A stretch of DNA of 6,088 bases from NCBI GenBank assembly GCA_035295665.1, contig DATGIQ010000558.1, forward strand, positions 1 through 6,088, given 5' to 3'. The notes under the pieces were generated by a model, which searched no databases, was not told the origin of the DNA, and saw nothing but the letters and a program-made list of their open reading frames with translations. Below are positions 1 to 5,533 of the stretch, piece by piece. This DNA comes from DATGIQ01 sp035295665. GTDB taxonomy: Bacteria; Planctomycetota; Planctomycetia; Gemmatales; Gemmataceae. Made by a program: the position numbers and the translations under genes. Each line of letters begins with the position of its first letter. The first letter of the stretch is position 1.

Positions 1-191
1 ATGGCGCGGGACCATCGGAGGACCGGGGCGATGAACGGGCCATAAGCAACCAACGGGAAGAACGGCGTTTTCCGGGGTCGGCGACCGCGCCTAGCGCTGG
101 AACCTACAACCATAATCCGCGCCTCCGTCCCGGCCAACCTACTGACCGCTGCGCAGTAAAGGTTACTCTCGTCGCCGCATAGAATAGGGGT
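1..191. other. Gene-free left flank of the IS630 remnant
   Basis: I see no convincing gene here. The only start-to-stop reading from base 1 is 14 codons (stop at 43-45) and resembles nothing I know. A small perfect inverted repeat, AGTAA-AGG-TTACT, lies at 155-167. It could belong to the left end of the IS630 element, but the element's right end is lost, so the terminal inverted repeat cannot be confirmed by comparison and the left boundary stays undefined. Confidence 0.5.
180..185 (+). promoter_or_regulatory. Possible -10 box of the IS630 transposase
   Basis: TAGAAT at 180-185 matches five of six positions of the sigma-70 -10 consensus. Start of transcription about seven bases after the box would fall at or next to the ATG at 192, which would give a leaderless or nearly leaderless mRNA. 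That would fit the lack of a well-spaced ribosome binding site: only GGGG directly abuts the start. No acceptable -35 hexamer lies 16-18 bases upstream, so this is weak. Confidence 0.2.
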
Positions 192-1127
192 ATGGAGACC
201 GTTCATGTCCTTCCGGCTGATGGGCTGGAATGGTGGAGGTTTCGAGCGTTGCACTTGAAGCGGCAAGGTTGGTCTCGGTCTGATATTGCAGAGGCGCTCG
301 GCGTCTCCCCGATGAGTGTCAGCCGGTGGTTCGCGTGGGTTCGTGACGGCGGGCCAGAGGCCTTGCACGCTCGCCCTCATCCGGGGCCACCGCCCAAACT
401 CTCGGCTGCGCAAAAGCGTCTGATCCCCGAATTCCTCTGGCATGGCGCGGAAGCGTACGGATTTCGGGGTGAGGTCTGGACCTGCGCGCGGGTGGCCCGG
501 GTCATCGAGGAGGAGTTCGGGGTCTGCTACCACAAAGATCACGTCGGCCGGCTGCTCAAGGAGTTGCACTGGACGCCCCAAGTGCCGATCCGGCGGGCTA
601 TTCAACGGGACGAGGAAGTGATTGAGCGCTGGCGGAAGGAGGTCTGGCCGGAACTGCAACAGCGAGCACGGCGCGAGCGCCGCGTGCTGGTTTTCGAGGA
701 CGAATCGGGCTTCTACTTGCTGCCGGGAGTCGTGCGGACGTATGCTCCCGAGGGGCTGACGCCGGTGCTGTGGGAGAAGCAGACGCGCGATCACCTGTCG
801 GTCATGGGTGGAATGACACCGCAAGCCAAGGTCTACACCCTGGTACGGCAGGTCTGGCTGAATGGGCTGCACAGCGTTGAGTTCCTTCTGCACCTGTTGC
901 GCGGCGCGGGGAAACGGTTGTTGGTGATCTGGGATGGATCGCCCATCCACCGTCGCGCCGAGGTCAAGGAATTTGTGTCCAGCACCCGTGGCAAGGTGTG
1001 GGTAGAAGCTTTGCCGGGATACGCTCCGGATTTGAACCCTTGGGACGAAGGAGGCTGGGAGCACCTTCAACATGGGGAGCTGCGCAACGTCGTGTGCCTG
1101 GACCTGGAAGAATGGCACGAACAATTG
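192..1127 (+). pseudogene. IS630 family transposase, C-terminally truncated
   Basis: DDE transposase of the IS630 (Tc1/mariner-like) group, which cuts and pastes its element into TA targets. Residues 1-60 hold a helix-turn-helix (core WSRSDIAEALGVSPMSVSRW, 27-46) for end binding. Residues 70-135 hold a second winged-helix region, including the family string HVGRLLKELHW. The catalytic core follows: D170 in VFEDESGFYLLPG, D248 in VIWDGSPIH, and the third acid D285 or E286 in GYAPDLNPWDEGGW. Family resemblance continues through HGELRNVVCLDLEEWHEQL and stops near residue 312. The usual tail of roughly 25-40 residues is absent; the frame runs antisense into the ISKra4 element and stops at 1541, giving about 137 unrelated residues. 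The catalytic acids are present, but the tail is lost and the right end of the element is missing, so it is very probably a dead relic. ATG 192 is chosen because homology starts soon after it; its ribosome binding site is poor. Confidence 0.88.
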
Positions 1128-1145
1128 GGCGTAACCGCCCGCCCG

Positions 1146-2654
1146 CTACGCTGCATTAGCGAAGAAGGCCTCGCCAGCAACCAGAGCCCGGTGCGGATAG
1201 AACTCTTCTCTATCTCGTTGGATGCGCTGGGCTTGGAAAGCTCCCCACTGGTGACCGATCCACACGCTCCTCACGTCCAACATGGCTTGGGCGCCGGCCA
1301 GGGTCCAGTGCATGCCCGCGCGCTCCATGCGATCTTTAATCAAGTGCCGGCAGGCCCCTTCGATGACGCCGCTGGCAATGGGATAGCCCGCACGCAAATA
1401 CTCGTCGTAACGCATGCGCTGCCGGTTCTTGTGCAAATAGCTACAGATACCACGCAATGCCTTCTGCTTGGCACTGCAGAGCCGACGCTCCTTTCCCAGG
1501 CGGCGCAGGCTACGTACGACCGACTCGACCTTGCCTTCTAACACCTGCAGCACACGCTCACGCACCAACGGCAACACCTCTTTTCCCTTGTCGCCGTACA
1601 ACAACTTGGCTGCTTTCCACAGTCGTGACGTCACGTGCAGCAAATCCAGAATCTCCACGCGCTCGGGGTCCAAGATGATCTCGGCACACGCCTGCCACAG
1701 CGCTTCCTGGCCATCACAGACGCACACCGTCGGACGCCTCCCCTGGGGATTGCGTTGGGCGAATTCCCACCACAGCCAGTCAAAGACGATACCGATACTG
1801 CTCTTGGGCTCCTCCGCCTCGTGGGGCAAACTGGCCCAGACACGCTTGTGACACGGCTGGGGCCGTGGCGCCGCCGCGTAGTCCGGATCGCGGAATAAGG
1901 CCGCCACCACCTCATCGGGGGTGCGGACGAAGGGATCGACCGTGTACACGGCGCCCACCGCCGCCATGCGTTTCTGGTTGGCCCGCTGGCCCTGCGGACG
2001 CTCCCCGCCGCAGACCGTCGGGGTCCCCTGGCCGCGGATGACGATTCCCTTGCAGTCCGCCGTCACCACGACGATCTTGCCTTCCTCCGCCGCGGCCGGC
2101 GAGCCTTGGAGATCACGAAACCAGCCGACGTACGCCGACAGCTGGCGATTCATCTCTTCAAGGCTATCGACGGACTGCCGTAACTGGAGCATGCGTTCGA
2201 TCGTCTGGCTCACCTGGTGGAAGGGTTGCTCCACGGCGAGCGCTTGATCCCAATCTTGCAACACGTAGGAGAACACCCCCGCAGGCAGTTGCAAGCGATT
2301 GTCCAAGGGCACGAACTGCAACGCTTGGCCTTCGCGGCTGCCCTAGACGGTGCGCTGCAAGACGAACACGCCAAAGATCGAGACGTAGCGACGGCTGTGT
2401 AACTCCTCCAGGCGGTGGACTTCTTGTCCATCCGGCAAAGTCACCGTGTCGCCGAGGTCACCGCTACCATGACTGTCCAGAAAGGCCGACACCGCGCGTC
2501 GGCCGACTTGCAGGACCAAGTCCCAGAGGCCCTGTTCGACCTCATGAAGTGGCCGGCCGTCCCGGAGCGCAGACGTGAGTAGGTCGATAATCTGAGGAAG
2601 AACGCCTTGTTGCAATTCCATCTTGAGAAGCGTAAGCGGTTCTGCGATGTTCAT
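1146..2654 (-). pseudogene. ISKra4 family transposase interrupted by an amber codon
   Basis: DDE transposase of the ISKra4 family, 502 codons if read through. Start ATG 2654 is chosen because AGGAGA (2662-2667) sits seven bases upstream; an ATG further upstream at 2741 would add 29 residues without resemblance. The N-terminal part ends at SRRYVSIFGVFVLQRTV, then TAG at 2345-2343 (codon 104), then the same frame continues GSREGQALQFVPLDNRLQLP. Family members usually carry tyrosine here (TVYGSREGQ), so one base change from TAT or TAC explains the stop. Downstream, the expected acids are D200 (VVTADCKGI), D314 (VCDGQEALW) and E432 in the family signature GVIEGACRHLIKDRMERAG. DCKG replaces what I remember as DGKG. 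The C-terminus looks complete, ending FFANAA. A restart at ATG 2321 would give 391 residues lacking the N-terminal region. Either the gene is dead by a point mutation or it depends on amber suppression. Confidence 0.88.
2343..2345 (-). other. In-frame amber codon within the ISKra4 transposase
   Basis: The minus-strand TAG sits between two segments that share one frame and together make a full-length family protein. No base is inserted or deleted around it, so this is a nonsense substitution rather than a frameshift. The 21 bases between the stop and the next ATG (2321) contain no Shine-Dalgarno sequence I would trust, so reinitiation does not look designed. Confidence 0.85.
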
Positions 2655-2661
2655 GGATGGG

Positions 2662-2667
2662 TCTCCT
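2662..2667 (-). promoter_or_regulatory. Ribosome binding site of the ISKra4 transposase
   Basis: AGGAGA on the minus strand, seven bases before ATG 2654. It decides the start in favour of 2654 over the upstream in-frame ATG at 2741. Confidence 0.7.
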
Positions 2668-2760
2668 GGGGGTAGCTTGAGGTCTACAGCTACAAGCCTA
2701 TCCGTAGGAGGCCCCTCTTGCCAGCCAGAGCCGAGCACCAAACCCCTATAAATACATCAG

Positions 2761-3171
2761 TTAGGCAAACACGGGGAGGCGGTTACGCCCAATCAGTTCT
2801 TGCCTGATTGCTACCCTCAGCGGGTCGTTCATCGCAAGAACAAGGATGGTGGTTCTCCCGATAGCCGTTTTGCCGACAAGAATTGCACCCTCCCAGGCAA
2901 AGTGCGTTGACCAACGATGACGCCTTGGGTTGAAGATTCGGGTGAGCTTCTGCGTCTTGGGGTCAATCCCCGTGAGGTCAGAGCTTTTATGAAGATTGCA
3001 TCGGTGGCACGAGTATGCCAGGTTCCCGAGCGAATCCGTTCCCCGATGCTTCTTTGCTCGAATGTGCTCGAAGTGAAATTTCCTCGGTCGTACGTGCAAA
3101 GCCGGAAGCTGGCAGTACTCGCAGCAGTCCTTCGCTCGCTCGCGAACCGCGTTCTTGGTCGCTTCGTCCAT
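2761..3171 (-). CDS. HNH endonuclease
   Basis: Small nuclease of 136 residues with a zinc-stabilised HNH (beta-beta-alpha metal) fold, expected to cut DNA or act as a nicking enzyme; its target cannot be read from sequence. Residues 14-20 give CCEYC with C17 and C20. The catalytic segment EHIRAKKHRGTD has H36; N50 follows in GNLAYSC, and C55 and C58 lie in SCHRCNLHK. The cysteines form a CxxC...CxxC zinc site and H36/N50/H61 the HNH core. The C-terminal half (about 65-136: GIDPKTQ, FNPRRHRW, FAWEGA, MNDPLRVAIRQEL) is the conserved tail of stand-alone proteins of this type, so it is full length. The frame opens further upstream, but ATG 3171 is the first start after the previous gene's stop, and similarity begins at MDEAT. 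There is no strong ribosome binding site, and 17 bases separate it from the upstream gene, so translational coupling is likely. The gene ends 14 bases from the proposed ISKra4 end and appears undamaged. Confidence 0.85.
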   Translation of the reverse strand: MDEATKNAVRERAKDCCEYCQLPALHVRPRKFHFEHIRAKKHRGTDSLGNLAYSCHRCNLHKSSDLTGIDPKTQKLTRIFNPRRHRWSTHFAWEGAILVGKTAIGRTTILVLAMNDPLRVAIRQELIGRNRLPVFA

Positions 3172-3188
3172 CCGTGGATTCCAACGGT

Positions 3189-3464
3189 CTAGCTCTTGAG
3201 CGACCGACGGGCCTTCAGGTGAATCAGAGAGAGTACGTCGCCAACCTTGACGTAAGCTTCGTACTCGGCTCGCTCTTCTGGCGTGAGATTGCCCTCGTTG
3301 CACTTCTCCGCAAGTTCTGCCATGCGAGCTTCGTCCGCTTCGCTGAATGTGAACTGCTCAAGCACAAGCCGAGCTGCATCAGGCGAGAGGCCGTTTTTTT
3401 CAGGGGCGATAACCCGCGACCAGATAGCAACTTCGCTGCTCGTCGATTCTCTCTGTGTATGCAT
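3189..3464 (-). CDS. Small acidic helical protein, first gene of the HNH unit
   Basis: A 91-residue soluble protein with no signal peptide or membrane segment. Residues 1-25 are polar (a variable N-terminus leading into WSRVIAPEKNGLSPDAA). Residues 26-91 should be almost entirely helical, with the core FSEADEARMAELAEKCNEG, a break at NLTPEE, then RAEYEAYVKVGDVLSLIHLK and a basic end, ARRSLKS. The layout of two amphipathic helical segments joined by a TPEE turn is one I recall directly upstream of this HNH type in many bacteria, though I know no established function. It is co-oriented with the HNH gene at a 17-base gap, so the two form an operon. ATG 3464 is preceded by GGAG with a seven-base spacer. 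It could be a partner, inhibitor or targeting subunit of the nuclease; that is inference from adjacency only. Confidence 0.75.
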   Translation of the reverse strand: MHTQRESTSSEVAIWSRVIAPEKNGLSPDAARLVLEQFTFSEADEARMAELAEKCNEGNLTPEERAEYEAYVKVGDVLSLIHLKARRSLKS

Positions 3465-3471
3465 GACCTTT

Positions 3472-3475
3472 CTCC
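3472..3475 (-). promoter_or_regulatory. Ribosome binding site of the small helical protein gene
   Basis: GGAG on the minus strand, seven bases ahead of ATG 3464, within GGAGAAAGGTC. It supports the 3464 start and the reality of this short gene. Confidence 0.6.
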
Positions 3476-3478
3476 ACC

Positions 3479-3523
3479 TACGGCCCGTAAGACCAGTTTA
3501 CCACAACTACTCCAGTTCCTGAA
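3479..3523 (-). promoter_or_regulatory. Weak promoter and operator-like palindrome before the HNH unit
   Basis: On the minus strand, TTCAGG (3523-3518), a 17-base spacer and TAAACT (3500-3495) form a poor sigma-70 promoter (three and four of six consensus positions). Its expected start site near 3488 falls in a perfect palindrome, TACGG-G-CCGTA (3479-3489), just upstream of the ribosome binding site. A repressor bound there would block initiation. This is suggested by position only; neither hexamer is strong. Confidence 0.22.
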
Positions 3524-3594
3524 ATCCGAAGATTCCCGTACACCTTGAAGTGCCACTTCAGCGGGAGTACGCCCCAGGCATCCATGCCGAAGAG

Positions 3595-3621
3595 CGATGC
3601 ATCCGTGCATCGGGATTTTTT
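3595..3621 (+). terminator. Terminator-like hairpin with T-tract
   Basis: A perfect seven-base stem, CGATGCA-TCCG-TGCATCG (3595-3612), is followed after GGA by six T residues (3616-3621). The form is that of a factor-independent terminator for the plus strand, although the stem is short and only moderately GC-rich. No plus-strand gene ends just upstream, so it is an orphan. An outer pair, CATGCC (3583-3588) with GGCATG (3624-3629), can enclose it. Confidence 0.4.
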
Positions 3622-3758
3622 GAGGCATGAGGGGGCTCAAGTGCATTCCGCCGGAGCACGGAACTCCGTGACCCAAGAGGAAGCGACCAGTGATTTGGGC
3701 GAGGCTCACGTGGTCAAAGCCAAGAACCGAAGGCGGACACGAAGGACGAGAAAAGGTT

Positions 3759-3802
3759 GTCCTGGGAGAAGCTCAAAGTTCATCCGTGACATCTCCCAGG
3801 AC
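3759..3802 (-). repeat. Perfect 11-base inverted repeat
   Basis: GTCCTGGGAGA (3759-3769) and its exact reverse complement TCTCCCAGGAC (3792-3802) flank 22 bases. On the minus strand the right-hand side is followed by AACCTTTTCTCG, a poor T-tract, so it might terminate transcription leaving the IS256 transposase gene. The long loop and spaced Ts make that a weak terminator; a protein binding site or a stem of a larger RNA is equally possible. Confidence 0.45.
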
Positions 3803-3827
3803 TCGGCGGTAACACACCGTCGCCCCA

Positions 3828-3884
3828 CACCCTTTATTCCTTCCGAGGTTGCGTCCCCGCAGAGCCTCGGTCCGCTTAAGGGTG
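3828..3884. repeat. Nested three-stem inverted repeat
   Basis: Three stems lie inside one another: CACCCTT (3828-3834) with AAGGGTG (3878-3884); CCGAGG (3843-3848) with CCTCGG (3865-3870); TGCG (3850-3853) with CGCA (3858-3861) closing a TCCC loop. Together they make a 57-base rod with two internal loops, ending 17 bases before the IS256 left end. No family of structured RNA is recognised. Confidence 0.45.
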
Positions 3885-3901
3885 CGGCCGAAGTATAAGT
3901 A

Positions 3902-3927
3902 GGGCTATTGTCAATTGTTGTGGCTGG
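3902..3927 (+). repeat. Left terminal inverted repeat of the IS256 element
   Basis: Pairs with 5261-5286 at 18 of 26 positions. The strongest shared blocks are GGG.TAT..TC and GTTGTGG. It also contains a perfect TTGACA on the minus strand (3914-3909) that points out of the element. Confidence 0.75.
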
Positions 3928-3936
3928 AGATTTTGG

Positions 3937-5184
3937 TCAGGCGGCGTCCTGTTGCTTCACTCCATCCACGAATACGGTTCCCTTGATCACTTCCTGGAGA
4001 AGGTGGGAACCGTTCAGACTCCTCCAGCTCTTGGCTGCGGATTCCATGAGCTTATGAACCATCGTCAGACAGGCCTCCCGTGTGCCGGTCCCTTTCGTCT
4101 TGTCGGTCCGTAGCCGCACCGTGGCGAACACACTCTCGATCGGATTGGTCGTGCGGATGTGCATCCCGTGCTCCGCCGGGAAGTTGTAGAACGTCAACAA
4201 CTGCTCCCGATCCTTTTTCAAACACTCGGTGGCCTTGGGATACTTGGCCTCGAAGGTCGTCACGAAGAGGTCGAAGGCTTTCCCGGCTGCCTCTTTGCTC
4301 TCGGCGAGGTAGATGTCATGGAGCATGCCCTTGGCCTTCGGTTGCACGCCCTTGGGCAGTTTATCCAGCACATTGGCCATCTTGTGCACCCAGCAGCGTT
4401 GCTCCTGGGCGTCCGGCCAAATCTGCCGCAGCGCTTTCCAGAATCCCAAGGCGCCGTCCCCGATCGCCAGGCTGGGCTCGATCTCCAGTCCCCGGCTCTT
4501 GCAATCCAGCAGCAGCTCTTTCCAGGACTGCTCACTTTCCCGCTCCCCGTCCTGGATGGCGATGAGTTCCTTTTTGCCTTCCGCCGTGGCCCCCATCAGG
4601 ACCAAGATGCATTGCCGGCCCCCTTCCAGGCGGATGTTGAAGTACACCCCGTCGGCCCAGACGTAGACGTAGCGCTTGCCCGCCAACGACCGTTTCCTCC
4701 ACTGCTGGTACTCCTCCTGCCAGATGCCTTTCAGGCGCGTGACCGTCGAGGCCGATAACCCGGGGGCTTGGGGGCCGAGCAAGGCGGCCAAGGCTTCGCT
4801 GAAGTCGCCGCTGCTGATCCCTTTGAGGTACAGCCAGGGGATCAGCTCCTCGACCGCCTTGGTCTTGCGCAGGTACGGCGGCAAGATCTGGGAGCTGAAT
4901 TTCTCGGCCTGGTCGGCGCGCCGCCGATCCCGTACCCGCGGTTGCTGGACTTCCACGGGGCCGACCCCGGTAGTAATCGTCCGCGCCGGTAGATGGCCGT
5001 TGCGGACCACCTGCCGGTGGTCGTGGGCATCGACGCAGTGCCGGTGCTGCTCAATCCAGTCGGCGACTTCCGCCTCGACGGCCTGGGCCAGCAGCTTCTG
5101 GGCCCCAGCCCGGAGAACCTCGGTCAGCAGGTCGGTAGACCCTGGCAGTGGGACAACGCGAATCTCTTCCGTACAGTGAACCAT
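3937..5184 (-). CDS. IS256 family transposase
   Basis: Mutator-type DDE transposase of 415 residues, normal for the family, which moves IS256-type elements by copy-paste through a circular intermediate. Numbered from an ATG at 5232 that would add 16 residues, the catalytic acids are D194 (YVWADGVYFN), D259 (LAIGDGALGFWKAL) and E366 (TTNPIESVFATVRLR). The family C-x2-H motif is C280/H283 in RCWVHKMANVL. The N-terminal 130 residues carry the DNA-binding part, including VRNGHLPARTITTGVGPVEV and the PRVRDRR string. ATG 5184 is preferred because AGGAG lies nine bases before it, whereas the upstream ATG has no such site. The C-terminal VRLRTDKTKGTGTR and HKLMESAAKSWR segments are intact, and no stop or frameshift is seen. 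This is the only transposase in the window likely to be active. Its start region can be masked by an inverted repeat (5185-5247). Confidence 0.95.
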   Translation of the reverse strand: MVHCTEEIRVVPLPGSTDLLTEVLRAGAQKLLAQAVEAEVADWIEQHRHCVDAHDHRQVVRNGHLPARTITTGVGPVEVQQPRVRDRRRADQAEKFSSQILPPYLRKTKAVEELIPWLYLKGISSGDFSEALAALLGPQAPGLSASTVTRLKGIWQEEYQQWRKRSLAGKRYVYVWADGVYFNIRLEGGRQCILVLMGATAEGKKELIAIQDGERESEQSWKELLLDCKSRGLEIEPSLAIGDGALGFWKALRQIWPDAQEQRCWVHKMANVLDKLPKGVQPKAKGMLHDIYLAESKEAAGKAFDLFVTTFEAKYPKATECLKKDREQLLTFYNFPAEHGMHIRTTNPIESVFATVRLRTDKTKGTGTREACLTMVHKLMESAAKSWRSLNGSHLLQEVIKGTVFVDGVKQQDAA

Positions 5185-5247
5185 GGTGGCGTACTCCTGG
5201 CCGTGTCGGCCGGTTGGTGAAAGTAGATACACCTAGAGTACGCCGCC
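5185..5247 (-). promoter_or_regulatory. Inverted repeat masking the transposase start site
   Basis: Bases 5185-5196 and 5236-5247 are reverse complements at 11 of 12 positions (perfect core GGCGTACTC with GAGTACGCC). In the minus-strand mRNA the downstream arm covers part of the AGGAG ribosome binding site (5194-5198) and reaches to the base next to the start codon. The loop contains two further hairpins: GGCCG-ACA-CGGCC (5199-5211) and a four-base stem GGTG/CACC (5216-5219 with 5230-5233). A transcript from outside the element would carry both arms and could not easily be translated. One starting below 5236 would lack the upstream arm. A possible -10, TATCTA (5229-5224), would produce such a transcript but has no clear -35. 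Confidence 0.5.
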
Positions 5248-5260
5248 TTTCTTCCTCCCG

Positions 5261-5286
5261 CTATCCACAACTTTCGATCATACCCC
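5261..5286 (-). repeat. Right terminal inverted repeat of the IS256 element
   Basis: Reverse-complement partner of 3902-3927. The terminal bases CCCC at 5283-5286 abut the remaining coding sequence of the ISAzo13-like transposase, whose reading frame is recognisable from the codon starting at 5286. Confidence 0.75.
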
Positions 5287-5501
5287 GTGGTCAGCCCCTC
5301 GTGAGTCATGAAGCCATCGTGAATCTCATTGCCAGCACAACCACCAGAACAGGGTTAATCGTCCAAGCAGCCTTGGATACCAACGTCTATGAAACAGGCC
5401 TCAAAGTAAGTGACGAAGAAATGGCAGGCCTCCGCTTAACCGCATGCGATTTTCATGGAGAATGGAATTACATTATAGCTCCGCGCAAGAAGAGAAATTG
5501 A
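5287..5501 (+). pseudogene. ISAzo13-like transposase, C-terminal fragment
   Basis: The last 71 or so codons of a transposase. The frame is recognisable from about the codon at 5286 and ends at TGA 5499-5501. The segment RGQPLVSHEAIVNLIASTTT, then TGLKVSDEEMAGL and the terminal DFHGEWNYIIAPRKK, match what I know of the conserved C-terminus of ISAzo13-type transposases. The catalytic domain is missing: the IS256 element cuts the gene, and the 5' part does not reappear beyond its far end. The fragment is visibly richer in A and T than its neighbours, in line with a separate origin. Bases 5502-5533 (T-run, then CGCGGCTCCTTAGG) probably contain the right end of this element, since the recombinase reading begins immediately after. 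It cannot be functional. Confidence 0.82.
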
Positions 5502-5533
5502 CCAGATTATTTTTTCGCGGCTCCTTAGGTTAA

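Larger units (their letters stand above)
1127..2746 (-). mobile_element. ISKra4 family insertion sequence (ends approximate)
   Basis: The element consists of one transposase gene with short flanks. The left limit is set by the point where the IS630 transposase homology breaks (about 1127); the right limit is set by a partly matching end sequence. Read inward, the left end begins GGGCGTAACCGCCCGCCC and the right end (minus strand from 2746) begins GGGGTTTGGTGCTCGGCT. They match at about half of the positions, including the shared pattern GGG..T....GC.CG.C, so the ends are plausible but not proven. About 1.6 kb is a reasonable length for a single-gene member of this family. No direct repeat is evident outside the two proposed ends, and the tail of the IS630 gene does not resume on the right side. 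Confidence 0.6.
3465..3901. other. Gene-free, hairpin-dense tract
   Basis: Open frames here (for example 3545-3898 on plus) have no family resemblance, no convincing ribosome binding site and unlikely composition, so I treat the stretch as non-coding. It holds a run of inverted repeats: 3521-3536 (minus-strand C-UUCG-G tetraloop hairpin), 3546-3560 (TGAAGTG-C-CACTTCA), 3577-3588 (GGCAT-CC-ATGCC), 3595-3612, 3657-3670 (CACGGA-AC-TCCGTG), 3759-3802, 3807-3819 (CGGT-AACAC-ACCG) and a nested set at 3828-3884. It may contain a structured RNA, recombination or end sequences of a lost element, or the control region of the HNH unit. Confidence 0.5.
3902..5286 (-). mobile_element. Complete IS256 family insertion sequence
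   Basis: A 1385-base element with one transposase gene filling most of its length, as usual in this family. Read inward, the left end is GGGCTATTGTCAATTGTTGT... and the right end (minus strand from 5286) is GGGGTATGATCGAAAGTTGT..., with 18 of the first 26 positions identical including the block GTTGTGG. This supports both termini. Outside the ends, TATAAGTA (left) and GTGGTCAG (right) do not match, although IS256 insertions normally leave an 8-9 base duplication; one flank has therefore probably been replaced. The right end lies inside a fragment of an ISAzo13-like transposase gene. Confidence 0.82.

Noticed and set aside
2672..2697. Alternative five-base stems in the ISKra4 leader (GTAGC/GCTAC and GCTTG/CAAGC)
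   Set aside because: The arms are short, the two overlap each other, and neither covers the ribosome binding site; not enough to claim control.
3224..3709. Minus-strand frame of 161 codons overlapping the small helical protein gene
   Set aside because: It overlaps in another frame a gene with a better ribosome binding site and a plausible operon partner; the translated product looks random.
3810..3832. Stretch resembling the conserved 3' region of 16S rRNA (ACACACCGTCGCCCCACAC)
   Set aside because: The resemblance covers only a few bases, and nothing on either side matches rRNA.
3545..3898. Open frame of 117 codons on the plus strand
   Set aside because: It spans the hairpin-dense tract, has no good ribosome binding site and no recognisable motif, and is rich in R, S and P as expected from chance reading of GC-rich DNA.
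4159..4758. Plus-strand frame of 199 codons opposite the IS256 transposase
   Set aside because: It is the antisense shadow of a well-supported DDE transposase gene, and its protein resembles nothing.
5148..5501. Plus-strand frame of 117 codons read as one gene
   Set aside because: Its first half is antisense to the IS256 transposase leader and inverted repeat; only the part after about 5286 has family resemblance, so it was annotated as a fragment.
5481..5520. CCGCG and CGCGG flanking the end of the ISAzo13-like gene as a terminator
   Set aside because: The arms are only five bases with a 30-base loop, and the T-run lies before rather than after the right arm.
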